Shown one piece after another: positions 36,889 to 46,146 of a stretch of 64,000 nt of DNA (positions within the stretch are counted from its first letter, which is position 1; the number at the start of each line of letters is the position of its first letter). The notes below the pieces were generated by a model that searched no databases, was not told where the DNA came from, and was given only the letters and a program-made list of their open reading frames with translations. The translations under genes were made by a program, and so were the position numbers. This stretch comes from Methylothermaceae bacteria B42 (GTDB lineage: Bacteria; Pseudomonadota; Gammaproteobacteria; Methylococcales; Methylothermaceae): positions 1 to 64,000 of the forward strand of contig LSNW01000023.1 of assembly GCA_001566965.1 (NCBI GenBank), written 5' to 3'.

Positions 36889-37998
36889 ATGACTACCGCC
36901 GCACTCGTTAAAGATACTGTGCCCACCAAGTATTGGCATAAATTGCCCGATGGCAAAATTCAGTGTGACCTCTGCCCGCGTTTTTGCAAACTGCACGAAG
37001 GGCAGCGTGGATTGTGTTTTGTGCGCGCCTGTCAAAATGGCCAGATTGTCCTCACCTCTTATGGCCGAGCCAGCGGGTTTGCCATTGATCCGATCGAAAA
37101 AAAACCCCTTTATCATTTTCTTCCCGGTACGCCGATTTTGTCGTTTGGCACCGCAGGCTGCAATCTGGCTTGCAAGTTTTGTCAAAACTGGGATATCAGC
37201 AAATCCCGCGAATTCGATACCTTGACCGTGGAAGCGCCGCCTAATGCGATTGCCTTGGCCGCCAAAGATTTGGGGTGCAAGAGCGTGGCTTATACTTATA
37301 ACGACCCGGTTATCTTTCATGAATATGTCATTGATACCGCGATTGCCTGCCGGGAAGAGGGTATCAAATCGGTGGCGGTGACCGCAGGTTTCGTGTGCCC
37401 AGAGCCGCGCCAAGAATTCTATCAATACATGGATGCGGCCAATGTGGATTTAAAAGCGTTTACCGAAGATTTTTACCACAAAATCTGCGGCGGGCATTTG
37501 CAACCGGTATTGGAGACTCTCGAATACATCAAGCATGAAACCGACGTTTGGTTGGAAATCACTACTTTATTAATTCCGGGGGAAAATGATTCCGAGGAAG
37601 AAATCGACAAAATGACCCAGTGGGTGATGGAAAAGCTGGGGCCTGATGTCCCGCATCACTTCACCGCTTTTCATCCAGACTGGAAGATGGTGGACAAGCC
37701 GCCCACGCTGCCGGAAACCTTAATCCGCGCCCGTAATATCGCACTGAAAAACGGCTTGCGCTATGTCTATACCGGTAATGTCCACAATCCGGAAGGCGAT
37801 AGCACCTGGTGCCACCAATGCGGACAGTTATTGATTGGCCGCGATTGGTATATTCTCACCGATTGGAACCTGACCGCCGATGGTAAGTGCAGCCAATGTG
37901 GCACGCCGGTAGCAGGTGTATTCGAGGAAAAACCCGGCGACTGGGGAGCGAAACGGTTTGTGGTGGATATGTCGAGATATACTCGTATGGCCCAGTAA
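36889..37998 (+). CDS. amrS: AmmeMemoRadiSam system radical SAM enzyme
   Basis: A 369-residue radical SAM protein. The iron-sulfur cluster motif is CNLACKFC inside TAGCNLACKFCQNWDISKS. An N-terminal CDLCPRFCKLHEGQRGLC and C-terminal CHQC and CSQC pairs add further Cys sites (extra cluster or zinc). The HFLPG and ITTLLIPGENDSEEEI stretches are shared by this family, which is related to pyruvate-formate-lyase activases. The substrate is unknown. The ATG at 36889 has AGGGG upstream; a longer frame would overlap the divergent amrB. Confidence 0.93.
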   Translation: MTTAALVKDTVPTKYWHKLPDGKIQCDLCPRFCKLHEGQRGLCFVRACQNGQIVLTSYGRASGFAIDPIEKKPLYHFLPGTPILSFGTAGCNLACKFCQNWDISKSREFDTLTVEAPPNAIALAAKDLGCKSVAYTYNDPVIFHEYVIDTAIACREEGIKSVAVTAGFVCPEPRQEFYQYMDAANVDLKAFTEDFYHKICGGHLQPVLETLEYIKHETDVWLEITTLLIPGENDSEEEIDKMTQWVMEKLGPDVPHHFTAFHPDWKMVDKPPTLPETLIRARNIALKNGLRYVYTGNVHNPEGDSTWCHQCGQLLIGRDWYILTDWNLTADGKCSQCGTPVAGVFEEKPGDWGAKRFVVDMSRYTRMAQ

Positions 37999-37999
37999 T

Positions 38000-38262
38000 C
38001 TAGCCCGGATATTTCACCAGCCGGCTTCGGACTTTCTTGTGATTAACTGATTTTTGAACATAAAATGCTTAAGTTTCATGATTTCCACGAAATCCGATTT
38101 GGATTCAGCCCGAATCGTATCCCGGCCCTGGCTTGTCCAGGCACGTCTGGGCTTGGGCTTCCTTCAAGCCATAGCTAAGGCTATGCCTTTCAGTCCAGCC
38201 CGGCGCCCAGCCGCACCTGTCCTGCGCCATCATCCGGGATGCTGGTGAAATATCCGGGCTAG
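38000..38262. mobile_element. MITE-like element, TIR family 'AGCCCGGATATTTCACC', copy 2
   Basis: A 263-bp non-coding element with perfect terminal inverted repeats of more than 20 bp: AGCCCGGATATTTCACCAGC at 38002-38021 and its reverse complement at 38241-38260, both flanked by CTAG. The interior contains the hairpin-prone GGCTTGTCCAGGC and CATAGCTAAGGCTATG, and matches the element at 19515-19845 over most of its length. It lies between the radical SAM gene and the end of nadB. Confidence 0.87.
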
Positions 38263-38276
38263 GTGTAATCTAGGGG

Positions 38277-39884
38277 TTAATTTTGCCCAGGTGTGAGAAT
38301 CGTATTTGCGGGCGGCTTGCTGTTGTCCGGGTGGGGATAATCAAGGGTGTAATGCAACCCCCGGCTTTCCTTGCGGGCCATGGCGCTACGCACGATCAAT
38401 TCGGCGGCAATGATGAGGTTGCGCAGTTCCAGCAGGTCGCTGGTGACCCGGAAATTCCCATAATATTCAGCAATTTCCTGTTTCAGCATTTCAGTTCGCC
38501 GCAATGCCCTTTGCAGGCGTTTATTGGTGCGGACAATGCCGACGTAATCCCACATGAAGCGGCGGATTTCGTCCCAGTTGTGGCTGACGACAACTTCTTC
38601 GTCCGAATCGGTCACCTGAGATTCATCCCAGGGGGGCAATTGAGGTGGCGGGGGTAATTCCGGCAGTTGCCGGCGTAAATCATCCGCTGCCTGTTTGGCA
38701 AAAACCAAGCATTCCAGCAAGGAATTGCTGGCCATGCGATTGGCGCCATGAAGGCCCGTGCAAGCGGTTTCCCCGACCGCATAAAGCCCCGGAATATCAG
38801 TGCGGGCGCGGGCGTCTGTCATGACACCGCCACAGGTGTAATGGGCGGCAGGTACAATTGGAATCGGCTGCTGGGTGATGTCGATATTGTATTGCAGGCA
38901 TTTTTCGTAAATGGTGGGGAAATGGTTTTTGATAAAATCCGCGCCCTTGTGGGAAATGTCGAGGTACAAACAATCCACCCCCAGCCGCTTGATTTCATGG
39001 TCGATGGCGCGGGCGACAATATCCCGGGGGGCCAGTTCTTCCCGTGGATCGAAGCGCTGCATGAAGCGTTCGCCATTGGGCAGCAGCAGTTTTCCGCCTT
39101 CGCCTCTCAGTGCCTCGGAAATCAAGAATGACCGGGCTTCGGGGTGGTACAGGCAGGTGGGGTGGAATTGCATGAATTCCATGTTGGCCACCCGGCAACC
39201 CGCCCGCCAAGCCATTGCGAGGCCGTCACCGGTGGCGGTGTCGGGATTGCTGGTGTACAAATAAACTTTGGCGGCGCCGCCGGTGGCGAGTACCACGGCC
39301 CGGGCGCGGAATAATTTAACCTTTTGCCTTTCCCGGTCGAGGACATAGGCCCCTAGCACCCGTTGAGGAGACATTTTTAATTTGTTGGCAGTGATCAGGT
39401 CAATGGCGTTGTGAAATTCAAACAAGTCGATATTGCTATGTGCCTTGGCCTGGGCTAGCAATGAGGTTTCCAAGGCTTTTCCGGTGGCATCAGCAGCGTG
39501 GACAATGCGGCGGTGGCTGTGTCCTCCTTCCCGCGTCAAATGCAAGTGTTTTTCTCCGTTTTCTGATTCCACCTCAGTGAAGGCGACGCCTTGACGCAGC
39601 AGCCATTCGATACAATCCTTCCCTTGGGAAACCACCAACCGGACGATGTCTGGATTGCATAACCCGGCGCCGGCGTCCAGGGTATCTTCGATATGGGCTT
39701 CCAGGGAGTCATTGGCGTCCAGAACCGCAGAAATCCCGCCTTGGGCGTAAAAAGTGCTGCACTCTTGCAGTTGCGTTTTGGAAAGCACGGCAACTCGCGC
39801 AATATCGGCGATTCTCAGGGCAAGACTCAAGCCTGCGGCACCGCTGCCGATGATAAGCAGGTCATAATTGAGAGATTCACTCAT
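38277..39884 (-). CDS. nadB: L-aspartate oxidase
   Basis: A 535-residue flavoenzyme that oxidises aspartate to iminoaspartate, the first step of de novo NAD synthesis. Features: the FAD-binding [15 protein letters not shown] at the N-terminus, [14 protein letters not shown], the signature [24 protein letters not shown], and [12 protein letters not shown]. The ATG at 39884 ([10 protein letters not shown]) fits the family N-terminus; a longer frame lacks homology. It is divergent from rpoE, the conserved nadB/rpoE arrangement of gammaproteobacteria, here separated by a MITE and a hairpin cluster. Confidence 0.95.
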   Translation of the reverse strand: MSESLNYDLLIIGSGAAGLSLALRIADIARVAVLSKTQLQECSTFYAQGGISAVLDANDSLEAHIEDTLDAGAGLCNPDIVRLVVSQGKDCIEWLLRQGVAFTEVESENGEKHLHLTREGGHSHRRIVHAADATGKALETSLLAQAKAHSNIDLFEFHNAIDLITANKLKMSPQRVLGAYVLDRERQKVKLFRARAVVLATGGAAKVYLYTSNPDTATGDGLAMAWRAGCRVANMEFMQFHPTCLYHPEARSFLISEALRGEGGKLLLPNGERFMQRFDPREELAPRDIVARAIDHEIKRLGVDCLYLDISHKGADFIKNHFPTIYEKCLQYNIDITQQPIPIVPAAHYTCGGVMTDARARTDIPGLYAVGETACTGLHGANRMASNSLLECLVFAKQAADDLRRQLPELPPPPQLPPWDESQVTDSDEEVVVSHNWDEIRRFMWDYVGIVRTNKRLQRALRRTEMLKQEIAEYYGNFRVTSDLLELRNLIIAAELIVRSAMARKESRGLHYTLDYPHPDNSKPPANTILTPGQN

Positions 39885-39929
39885 AGGAAATTTATACCAG
39901 AATCCCAAAAAAAATGCTTTTTTGCAGTA

Positions 39930-40158
39930 ACTGATGTTATGCAACATACGGCAAGGACCGTGCCATCACGCCCTCTCCCTACCCCCTCTCCCTGAGGGAG
40001 AGGGGATTTAAGGCAAGGTCCGTCGCTCCCTCCACCGCTTGCGGGGGGGGGGGGGGGGGGGGGCTCCTTGTCTTGCCTGCTAGCCAATGACAGGGTTCCT
40101 TGCCAGACTGTGCACTGCGTTTGAGGGCTGCTTTGGAATGACCGTGCGTAACATCAGT
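39930..40158. mobile_element. MITE-like element, TIR family 'ACTGATGTTACGCA', copy 2
   Basis: A 229-bp element with ends ACTGATGTTATGCA (39930-39943) and TGCGTAACATCAGT (40145-40158), 13 of 14 complementary. It is the inverted relative of 16478-16633 and carries an extra insert with the palindrome CCCTCTCCC..GGGAGAGGG and a run of 21 G residues (40043-40063). It is non-coding and sits in the nadB-rpoE intergenic region. Confidence 0.83.
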
Positions 40159-40196
40159 GTAGTAATCAAAGTGGGTTAGGTTCTGTCCAATTGGAT

Positions 40197-40347
40197 GGAG
40201 GGTGTCGCAAAAGGCGACACCCTCCGCGGTGCAGGGATGCATCGCCATTTTCGATGGCCATAAGCCATTGAAAATGGAGGAATCGGAAAATCGCGCTTTT
40301 CCGATTCCGAGTCGCAAAAGTCCAAGGATGGGCTTTTGCGACACCCT
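40197..40347. repeat. hairpin cluster bounded by 15-bp inverted repeats, upstream of rpoE
   Basis: Outer inverted repeat AGGGTGTCGCAAAAG (40199-40213) with its complement at 40333-40347. Inside are GGAGGGTGTCGC/GCGACACCCTCC (40197-40225), CCATTTTC...GAAAATGG (40245-40277), GGAATCGGAAAA/TTTTCCGATTCC (40279-40308) and GTCGCAAAAG/CTTTTGCGAC (40311-40342). The 5' strand of the first hairpin can pair either locally or with the far end, giving two exclusive folds. The layout resembles 4651-4792. Confidence 0.8.
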
Positions 40348-40349
40348 GA

Positions 40350-40378
40350 TTGAATGGATAGAGCGAAACCGGGATAAT
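40350..40378 (+). promoter_or_regulatory. predicted sigma-70 promoter of the rpoE operon
   Basis: TTGAAT (40350-40355) and GATAAT (40373-40378) are separated by exactly 17 nt. The predicted start is near 40385, about 48 nt before the chosen rpoE ATG. It begins right after the hairpin cluster. Confidence 0.55.
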
Positions 40379-40432
40379 AAGCTTAATTGTACGACTACGC
40401 CAAGTGGCAGGTGGTTCGACATTTTGTTGACT

Positions 40433-41122
40433 ATGGCGGTACAAGCCCATTCACCGTTAAAAGATGAGGAAAAGGTATTGAAGGGAGACAGCAGGTCAGC
40501 GGCGGATGTTGACCAAGAGCTGGTCAAGCGGGTTCAACAAGGCGATAAAAAAGCCTTCGATCTGCTGGTTCTCAAATATCAGCATAAAATTATTCCCTTG
40601 ATCACCCGTTATATCAAAGATCCTTCAGAAGCTTTGGATGTGGCGCAAGAAACGTTCATCAAGGCTTATCGCGCGTTGCCCAATTTCCGTGGCGACAGCG
40701 CTTTCTATACTTGGTTATACCGGATCGCCATTAACACGGCGAAGAATCATATCGCCGCCAGAGCCCGGCGGCCTTCTGATTCGGAAATTGAATTGGATAC
40801 TGCGGAACAATTCGAGACAGCGGTGCGTCTAAAAGATCAAGAAACTCCCGAGGGTATATTGTTAAGTGAGGAAGTTGCGGAAGCCGTGCGTCAGGCCATC
40901 GAAGAGCTGCCTGATGAATTGAGAACTGCAATCACTTTGCGGGAGTTTGAAGGGTTGAGCTACGAAGAGATTGCCCAAGCAATGAATTGTCCGGTGGGCA
41001 CTGTTCGTTCACGTATTTTTCGGGCTCGGGAAGCCATTGACAAGAAACTGAGGACTTTGCGTGCAGGGATGCGGAAAGAAAAGAAAAAACCCTTACCTGA
41101 GAAATCTTCAGAAAAATCATGA
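40433..41122 (+). CDS. rpoE: RNA polymerase sigma-E factor (RpoE/AlgU)
   Basis: An extracytoplasmic-function sigma factor of 229 residues. DVDQELVKRVQQGDKKAFDLLV with YQHKII (region 2.1) and DVAQETFIKAYRALPNFRG (2.2-2.4) are nearly identical to AlgU/RpoE. Region 4 is LREFEGLSYEEIAQAM followed by GTVRSRIFRAR. The frame is open back to 40202, but that extension is encoded by the hairpin cluster and lacks homology, and a promoter lies within it. ATG at 40433 was therefore chosen; the N-terminal 25 residues remain longer than usual. It heads an operon with rseA, rseB and degP/mucD. Confidence 0.93.
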   Translation: MAVQAHSPLKDEEKVLKGDSRSAADVDQELVKRVQQGDKKAFDLLVLKYQHKIIPLITRYIKDPSEALDVAQETFIKAYRALPNFRGDSAFYTWLYRIAINTAKNHIAARARRPSDSEIELDTAEQFETAVRLKDQETPEGILLSEEVAEAVRQAIEELPDELRTAITLREFEGLSYEEIAQAMNCPVGTVRSRIFRAREAIDKKLRTLRAGMRKEKKKPLPEKSSEKS

Positions 41123-41138
41123 CAAGAGGCGGAGGCCG

Positions 41139-41711
41139 ATGCAGGACGATGTGAACTGGAAACTATCACTGTTACTGGACGACGAACTGGATACCAAGGA
41201 TGCCATTGAATTATTGGAAAGAATCCATCAAGACCCGGATCTATTGGATAAATGGTGTTGTTATAACGCAATGAGCCAGGCGATGCGATTTGGTAACGTG
41301 GTTCAGCCGGATAAGACATTTATACACCGTATTCGCGCCTCGTTGGCATCTACTGAACTTCCTCCACCCCAAACCTCTTCTTCTCCGACATCTTTTTCAA
41401 TAAAACAAATGATTGTGCCTCTCGCCTTGGCGGCATCGGTTGCCGTCGTGACCGTGCTATTGGCAAAACAGTGGAACGAGCCTCTGCATTCCGCCGCCAC
41501 GGTAAAAGCGGCTGCCAAGCAATCTGCCGCGCCTTCCATACGTTTGGCCAACGTGACTTCGGAACAGGCGATCCCCCAACAATCAGATCAGGCCCTACAC
41601 TATTCCCGCTTTGAAGATTATTTGATAGCCCATACCGAAGGCAGTTTATATACCACTGGCCCCCAAGGCATGTTGAGTTATGCGCGCATCGTCAGCCATG
41701 ACGGGCGTTAA
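41139..41711 (+). CDS. rseA: anti-sigma-E factor RseA/MucA
   Basis: A 190-residue inner-membrane anti-sigma factor that holds RpoE inactive until regulated proteolysis. The N-terminal cytoplasmic domain (KLSLLLDDELDTKDAIELLERI, DKWCCYNAMSQAMRF) matches the RseA/MucA sigma-binding domain. One transmembrane helix lies at about residues 88-112, followed by a short periplasmic domain. The ATG at 41139 has GGAGG eight nt upstream. It lies directly between rpoE and rseB, as in other gammaproteobacteria. Confidence 0.9.
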   Translation: MQDDVNWKLSLLLDDELDTKDAIELLERIHQDPDLLDKWCCYNAMSQAMRFGNVVQPDKTFIHRIRASLASTELPPPQTSSSPTSFSIKQMIVPLALAASVAVVTVLLAKQWNEPLHSAATVKAAAKQSAAPSIRLANVTSEQAIPQQSDQALHYSRFEDYLIAHTEGSLYTTGPQGMLSYARIVSHDGR

Positions 41712-41715
41712 TATT

Positions 41716-42702
41716 ATGAAGAAAGCGGGATTATTACCACACTGGGTGGTCGGCGCGTTTTTGATTACGTTTGCTGTTTCCGCATTTTCCCAAGAACCAA
41801 TATCCAAGGATGCAGTGGCATGGTTACAAGCCATGCGGGATGCGATGCACAATCTAGATTACCAGGCGACGGTGGTCTATAGCAGAGATAATCAAATTCA
41901 AACCCTGAAACTTTCCCGGATCATACAAAACGGTGTGGTTAGAGAACATTTGCAGGCGCTCAATGATCCGCTGCGGGAAGTCGTTAGAGATGGTGATAAA
42001 GTGACCTGCTATTTTCCGGACCGGCGGGCAATGGTGGTGGAATACCAGCAGGGAAAAGATTCTTTGTTTGTTCATTTTCCCTGGGAATGGCAGCAAAAGG
42101 AGGAAATTTATCAGTTTAAATCAGGGCACAGCGGCCACGTAGCAGGAAGACAAGCTCAGGAAATTATTATCCAGCCATTGGACAAGTATCGTTATCCCCG
42201 CAGAATTTGGCTCGATACAGAAACCAAGCTGCCGCTCAAATTAGAATTATTGGATCATGACGGCAGTATTCTCGAAGCCATTATCGTGACCGATATTCAA
42301 TTGGGAGAGGCGGCGGCAGCAGTGGCAACCGCACTTCCTAATCACAGTAAAACCTGGAAGATTTTAGATAGAAAAGTCACGCCTATTAAGGACAAACATT
42401 GGCAGTTGAGTTTTCTGCCCCCGGGTTTCAGCGAAGTGATGCGCACGAGACGGCTAGATCCAATCGATCAACAGCCCATTGATCACATCTTGGTGAGTGA
42501 CGGAATCGCTTCAGTCTCAATCTATATTAAAAAAAGCGATGAAAAGGGCTTTGATCCCGGCAATAAAAAATTGGGGGCAGTAAATACCTACAGCAAACAG
42601 ATTGGTGATTTTTATATCACTGTGCTGGGGGATGTGCCTCCCGAAACAGTCAGAGCTATCGCCAATGGGGTGCGGGTAGATACAGGATCCACCTCTTCCT
42701 GA
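41716..42702 (+). CDS. rseB: sigma-E regulatory protein RseB/MucB
   Basis: A 328-residue periplasmic protein that binds RseA and shields it from the DegS-type protease; lipoprotein or LPS signals release it. Signal peptide at about residues 1-25 (GAFLITFAVSAFSQ). The N-terminal domain (AWLQAMRDAMHNLDYQATVV) resembles LolA-type folds. The C-terminal domain includes WQLSFLPPGF and HILVSDGIASVSIY. ATG at 41716 begins 4 nt after the rseA stop; an in-frame start 36 nt upstream would overlap rseA. Confidence 0.9.
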   Translation: MKKAGLLPHWVVGAFLITFAVSAFSQEPISKDAVAWLQAMRDAMHNLDYQATVVYSRDNQIQTLKLSRIIQNGVVREHLQALNDPLREVVRDGDKVTCYFPDRRAMVVEYQQGKDSLFVHFPWEWQQKEEIYQFKSGHSGHVAGRQAQEIIIQPLDKYRYPRRIWLDTETKLPLKLELLDHDGSILEAIIVTDIQLGEAAAAVATALPNHSKTWKILDRKVTPIKDKHWQLSFLPPGFSEVMRTRRLDPIDQQPIDHILVSDGIASVSIYIKKSDEKGFDPGNKKLGAVNTYSKQIGDFYITVLGDVPPETVRAIANGVRVDTGSTSS

Positions 42703-42705
42703 CCC

Positions 42706-42723
42706 GTTCCGATTGCCATCGGA
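42706..42723. terminator. weak hairpin after rseB
   Basis: TTCCGAT pairs with ATCGGAA across TGCC immediately after the rseB stop. No T-run follows, so attenuation between rseB and degP is only possible. The rest of the gap of about 150 bp includes an extended -10 candidate TGCTATAGT (42821-42829) that may drive degP on its own. Confidence 0.35.
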
Positions 42724-42857
42724 ATGTTCCAACTTTGCTCTGTGGATGGCGTCTGGGATGAACGCTAGGCTTTACCTTGTCCCAAGAAAATAGCCAGGAA
42801 CTAGGATTCAAGTTTATGAATGCTATAGTGTTCGCTTAAAATACAGACATTTTTTTC

Positions 42858-44312
42858 ATGTTTAACGCATTTTTTATGTTTCAAAATACAAAATTCGTCA
42901 TTAAGGCCGTGTGGATTTGGGTGTTTTGGCTTGGTTTGAGCCAAGCCTGGGCCGGGGAACTGCCCGACTTTACCGAGCTGGTAGAAAAAACCAGTCCATC
43001 CGTCGTTAATATCAGCACCACGAGGACGGTGGAAAGTCAGCCGGTGCCGGAACTACCAGAGGGCATGGAGATTCCTGAAGGGTCGCCTCTGGAAGATTTG
43101 TTTAAACATTTCTTTGGCCAGCAAGGTCCTCTTGGGCCACGGGAAGCGCGTTCATTGGGTTCGGGTTTTATCATTTCTTCCGATGGCTATATCGTTACCA
43201 ATCACCACGTGGTCAAGGATGCCGATGAAATCATTGTCCGCATGCAAGACCGGCGCGAGCTGGTGGCCAAATTAATTGGTACGGACAAATCCAGCGACTT
43301 GGCTTTATTAAAAATTGATGCAGAAGATCTTCCCGTAGTGACCATGGGCTCATCCCGCGACTTGAAAGTAGGGGAATGGGTGGTTGCCATTGGCTCGCCG
43401 TTCGGTTTTGATCAATCGGTGACCGCGGGCATCGTCAGCGCGAAGGGCAGAAGCCTACCTGGCGATAATTACGTTCCCTTCATCCAGACCGATGTGGCCA
43501 TCAATCCCGGCAACTCCGGCGGGCCTTTGTTCAATATGGATGGGGAAGTGGTTGGCGTCAACTCCCAGATTTACAGCCGCACCGGCGGGTTTATGGGGTT
43601 GTCGTTCGCTATTCCCATTGACGTGGCGCTGGAAGTGGTGGAGCAATTAAAAACCAAAGGTCATGTCAGCCGCGGCTGGCTCGGCGTACAGATTCAGGAC
43701 GTGACCCGGGAATTGGCGGAGTCTTTCGGCATGGATCGGCCCCGGGGCGCGCTGATTGCGCAAGTGCTGGAGGATAGCCCCGCAGCCAAGGCCGGTTTTG
43801 AGGTGGGAAGCGTCATCATTGAGTACAACGGTCATCCCATTGAGACTGCCGGGGCTTTGCCGCCCCTGGTGGGGATGACGCCGCCTGGCACTGAAGTTTC
43901 GGTTAAAGTGCTTCAGGACGGAAAAATCAAAACATTAACGGTGCGTATCGGGCAATTGCCCAAGGAACAGCAAGAGGGAGCACTTTCGGTACATCCGCTC
44001 GAGCCGGGTTCCGTGAAAGTTCCACAATTCGGCTTGATTGTAGCGGACCTGAGTCCCCAGGAACGCAAGCGCCGGGGCGTGAAATCCGGTGTGATCGTTC
44101 GCCGGGTGTTGGCGGGTGCCGCGCGGGAAGCAGGTATTCGTCCGGGCGATATTATCGTCCGTATTGGTGATCAGCCCGTTACCAGCGCCAAGGCTTTGAA
44201 AAAGCGTGCGGCCAGTTTAGCCAAAGGCAAGCCGATTGCGGTGTTGGTGAAGCGAGGCGATGGTTCGCTGTTTTTGGCGATCAAGCCGGGCGCCAATAAA
44301 CCAAAGCAATAG
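42858..44312 (+). CDS. mucD: periplasmic serine protease DegP/MucD
   Basis: A 484-residue HtrA-family protease and chaperone of the periplasm. Signal peptide at about residues 15-32 ([13 protein letters not shown]). The catalytic triad is His in VTNHHVV, Asp in SSDLALLK, and Ser in [10 protein letters not shown]. Two PDZ domains follow ([16 protein letters not shown] and the C-terminal [13 protein letters not shown]). The place after rseB corresponds to mucD of Pseudomonas (there is no rseC/mucC here). The first ATG gives a somewhat long leader; a later Met at residue 7 is possible. Confidence 0.93.
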   Translation: MFNAFFMFQNTKFVIKAVWIWVFWLGLSQAWAGELPDFTELVEKTSPSVVNISTTRTVESQPVPELPEGMEIPEGSPLEDLFKHFFGQQGPLGPREARSLGSGFIISSDGYIVTNHHVVKDADEIIVRMQDRRELVAKLIGTDKSSDLALLKIDAEDLPVVTMGSSRDLKVGEWVVAIGSPFGFDQSVTAGIVSAKGRSLPGDNYVPFIQTDVAINPGNSGGPLFNMDGEVVGVNSQIYSRTGGFMGLSFAIPIDVALEVVEQLKTKGHVSRGWLGVQIQDVTRELAESFGMDRPRGALIAQVLEDSPAAKAGFEVGSVIIEYNGHPIETAGALPPLVGMTPPGTEVSVKVLQDGKIKTLTVRIGQLPKEQQEGALSVHPLEPGSVKVPQFGLIVADLSPQERKRRGVKSGVIVRRVLAGAAREAGIRPGDIIVRIGDQPVTSAKALKKRAASLAKGKPIAVLVKRGDGSLFLAIKPGANKPKQ

Positions 44313-44327
44313 GGAAAAGATTAAAAC

Positions 44328-46133
44328 GTGACAGATCTAAAAAATATACGAAATTTCTCTATCATCGCCCATATTGACCACGGCAAGTCTACCTTGGCCG
44401 ATCGCTTCATTCAGATCTGCGGCGGCTTGGCTGACAGGGAGATGGCGGAGCAAGTGCTCGATTCCATGGATCTTGAGCGGGAAAGGGGCATTACCATCAA
44501 GGCGCAAAGCGTGACGCTATACTATACCGCCGAGGATGGCGAGACCTATCAGCTCAATTTTATCGATACCCCAGGTCATGTGGATTTTTCCTACGAAGTT
44601 TCCCGTTCCCTGGCAGCATGCGAGGGTGCGCTATTGGTGGTGGATGCCGCGCAGGGGGTGGAAGCGCAAACCGTCGCCAATTGCTATACCGCCATTGAAC
44701 AGGGACTGGAAGTGCTCCCTGTGCTGAATAAGGTGGATTTGCCCTCGGCCGAGCCCGAGCGGGTCAAGCACGAGATTGAGGAAATTATTGGCATTCCGGC
44801 CGATGAGGCACTGGAGATCAGCGCTAAAACCGGCCAAGGGGTAAAAGACGTTCTGGAACAGATTGTCGCCAAGGTTCCCCCGCCGGAAGGCGATGTGGAA
44901 GCGCCGTTGCAAGCGTTGATTATCGATTCGTGGTTCGATAATTATCTCGGTGTCGTCTCCTTGGTGCGGGTTGTCAACGGTACTTTGACAAAAAAACAAA
45001 AAATCACCGTCATGTCCACGGGAAAAAGCTATCAGGCCGACCAAGTGGGGGTATTCAATCCCAAGCGCCAACAAAAAGACGCGCTCCATGCCGGAGAAGT
45101 GGGCTTTGTGGTGGCGGGAATCAAGGATATTTTCGGCGCGCCCGTGGGGGATACCATCACCGGGACCGATCGTCCCTGCGCCGAACCATTGCCAGGTTTT
45201 CAGCAGGTCCGGCCGCGGGTATTTGCAGGATTATATCCGGTCAGTTCGGAAAATTACGAAGATTTGCGCGAAGCCCTCAACAAACTGCGCCTCAATGACG
45301 CCGCCCTTCAATTCGAGCCAGAGACTTCCCAGGCTTTGGGCTTTGGTTTTCGTTGCGGTTTTCTGGGGATGCTGCACATGGAAATTGTGCAAGAACGGCT
45401 GGAACGGGAATACGACTTGGATCTGATTACCACGGCGCCAACGGTGGTATATGAGGTCCTGACCACCAAAGGTGAAGTGCTGTCAGTGGATAATCCGGCG
45501 GATTTGCCACCCGCTAATGAAATCCAGGAAATCCGCGAGCCCATTATCGAAGCTAATATTTTGGTGCCCCACGATTATCTTGGAGGCGTGATTGGCCTGT
45601 GTATTGAAAAACGGGGTGTCCAGAAAAACATGCAATACCTGGGCAGCCAAGTGGCACTGACCTTTGAGTTACCCTTGAGCGAGGTGGTGCTGGATTTCTT
45701 TGACCGGTTGAAGTCAGTGAGCCGGGGCTTTGCTTCTTTTGATTACGAATTCAAGCGGTTTCAGGCCGCGCCCATGGTTAAACTGGATATTTTGATCAAT
45801 GGCGAGCGGGTGGATGCCCTTTCTTTAATCGTCCACCGGGATTTGGCGGAAGTGCGCGGCCGCGAATTAGTCGAAAGAATGAAAGAATTGATTCCCCGGC
45901 AAATGTTTGAAGTGGCGATACAAGCGGCGATAGGCTCAAAGATAATCGCCCGCTCTACGGTGAAGGCGTTGCGTAAAAATGTTACCGCCAAGTGTTATGG
46001 TGGCGATATTACCCGGAAAAAGAAATTGCTGGAAAAGCAAAAAGCGGGTAAAAAGCGCATGAAGCAGGTGGGTAAGGTGGAAATTCCTCAAGAGGCGTTT
46101 CTTGCTGTCCTGAAAGTAAAACAAGAATCCTGA
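44328..46133 (+). CDS. lepA: elongation factor 4 (LepA)
   Basis: A 601-residue ribosome-associated GTPase implicated in back-translocation and ribosome assembly under stress. G motifs: [24 protein letters not shown]. The switch sequence [12 protein letters not shown] and the LepA-specific C-terminal domain ([20 protein letters not shown]) are present. It starts with GTG at 44328, 15 nt after the degP stop. It precedes lepB, as in E. coli and Pseudomonas. Confidence 0.97.
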   Translation: MTDLKNIRNFSIIAHIDHGKSTLADRFIQICGGLADREMAEQVLDSMDLERERGITIKAQSVTLYYTAEDGETYQLNFIDTPGHVDFSYEVSRSLAACEGALLVVDAAQGVEAQTVANCYTAIEQGLEVLPVLNKVDLPSAEPERVKHEIEEIIGIPADEALEISAKTGQGVKDVLEQIVAKVPPPEGDVEAPLQALIIDSWFDNYLGVVSLVRVVNGTLTKKQKITVMSTGKSYQADQVGVFNPKRQQKDALHAGEVGFVVAGIKDIFGAPVGDTITGTDRPCAEPLPGFQQVRPRVFAGLYPVSSENYEDLREALNKLRLNDAALQFEPETSQALGFGFRCGFLGMLHMEIVQERLEREYDLDLITTAPTVVYEVLTTKGEVLSVDNPADLPPANEIQEIREPIIEANILVPHDYLGGVIGLCIEKRGVQKNMQYLGSQVALTFELPLSEVVLDFFDRLKSVSRGFASFDYEFKRFQAAPMVKLDILINGERVDALSLIVHRDLAEVRGRELVERMKELIPRQMFEVAIQAAIGSKIIARSTVKALRKNVTAKCYGGDITRKKKLLEKQKAGKKRMKQVGKVEIPQEAFLAVLKVKQES

Positions 46134-46146
46134 TAAGGACCACGAT

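Noticed and set aside
40202-40432. N-terminal extension of the rpoE frame
   Set aside because: The frame is open, but the residues come from the hairpin cluster, lack similarity to sigma factors, and a good promoter lies inside the stretch.
42745-42800. Possible sixth copy of the palindromic element (TGGATGGCG ... GGGATG ... TTTAC)
   Set aside because: Only scattered short matches, no pairing arms and no intact core hairpins.
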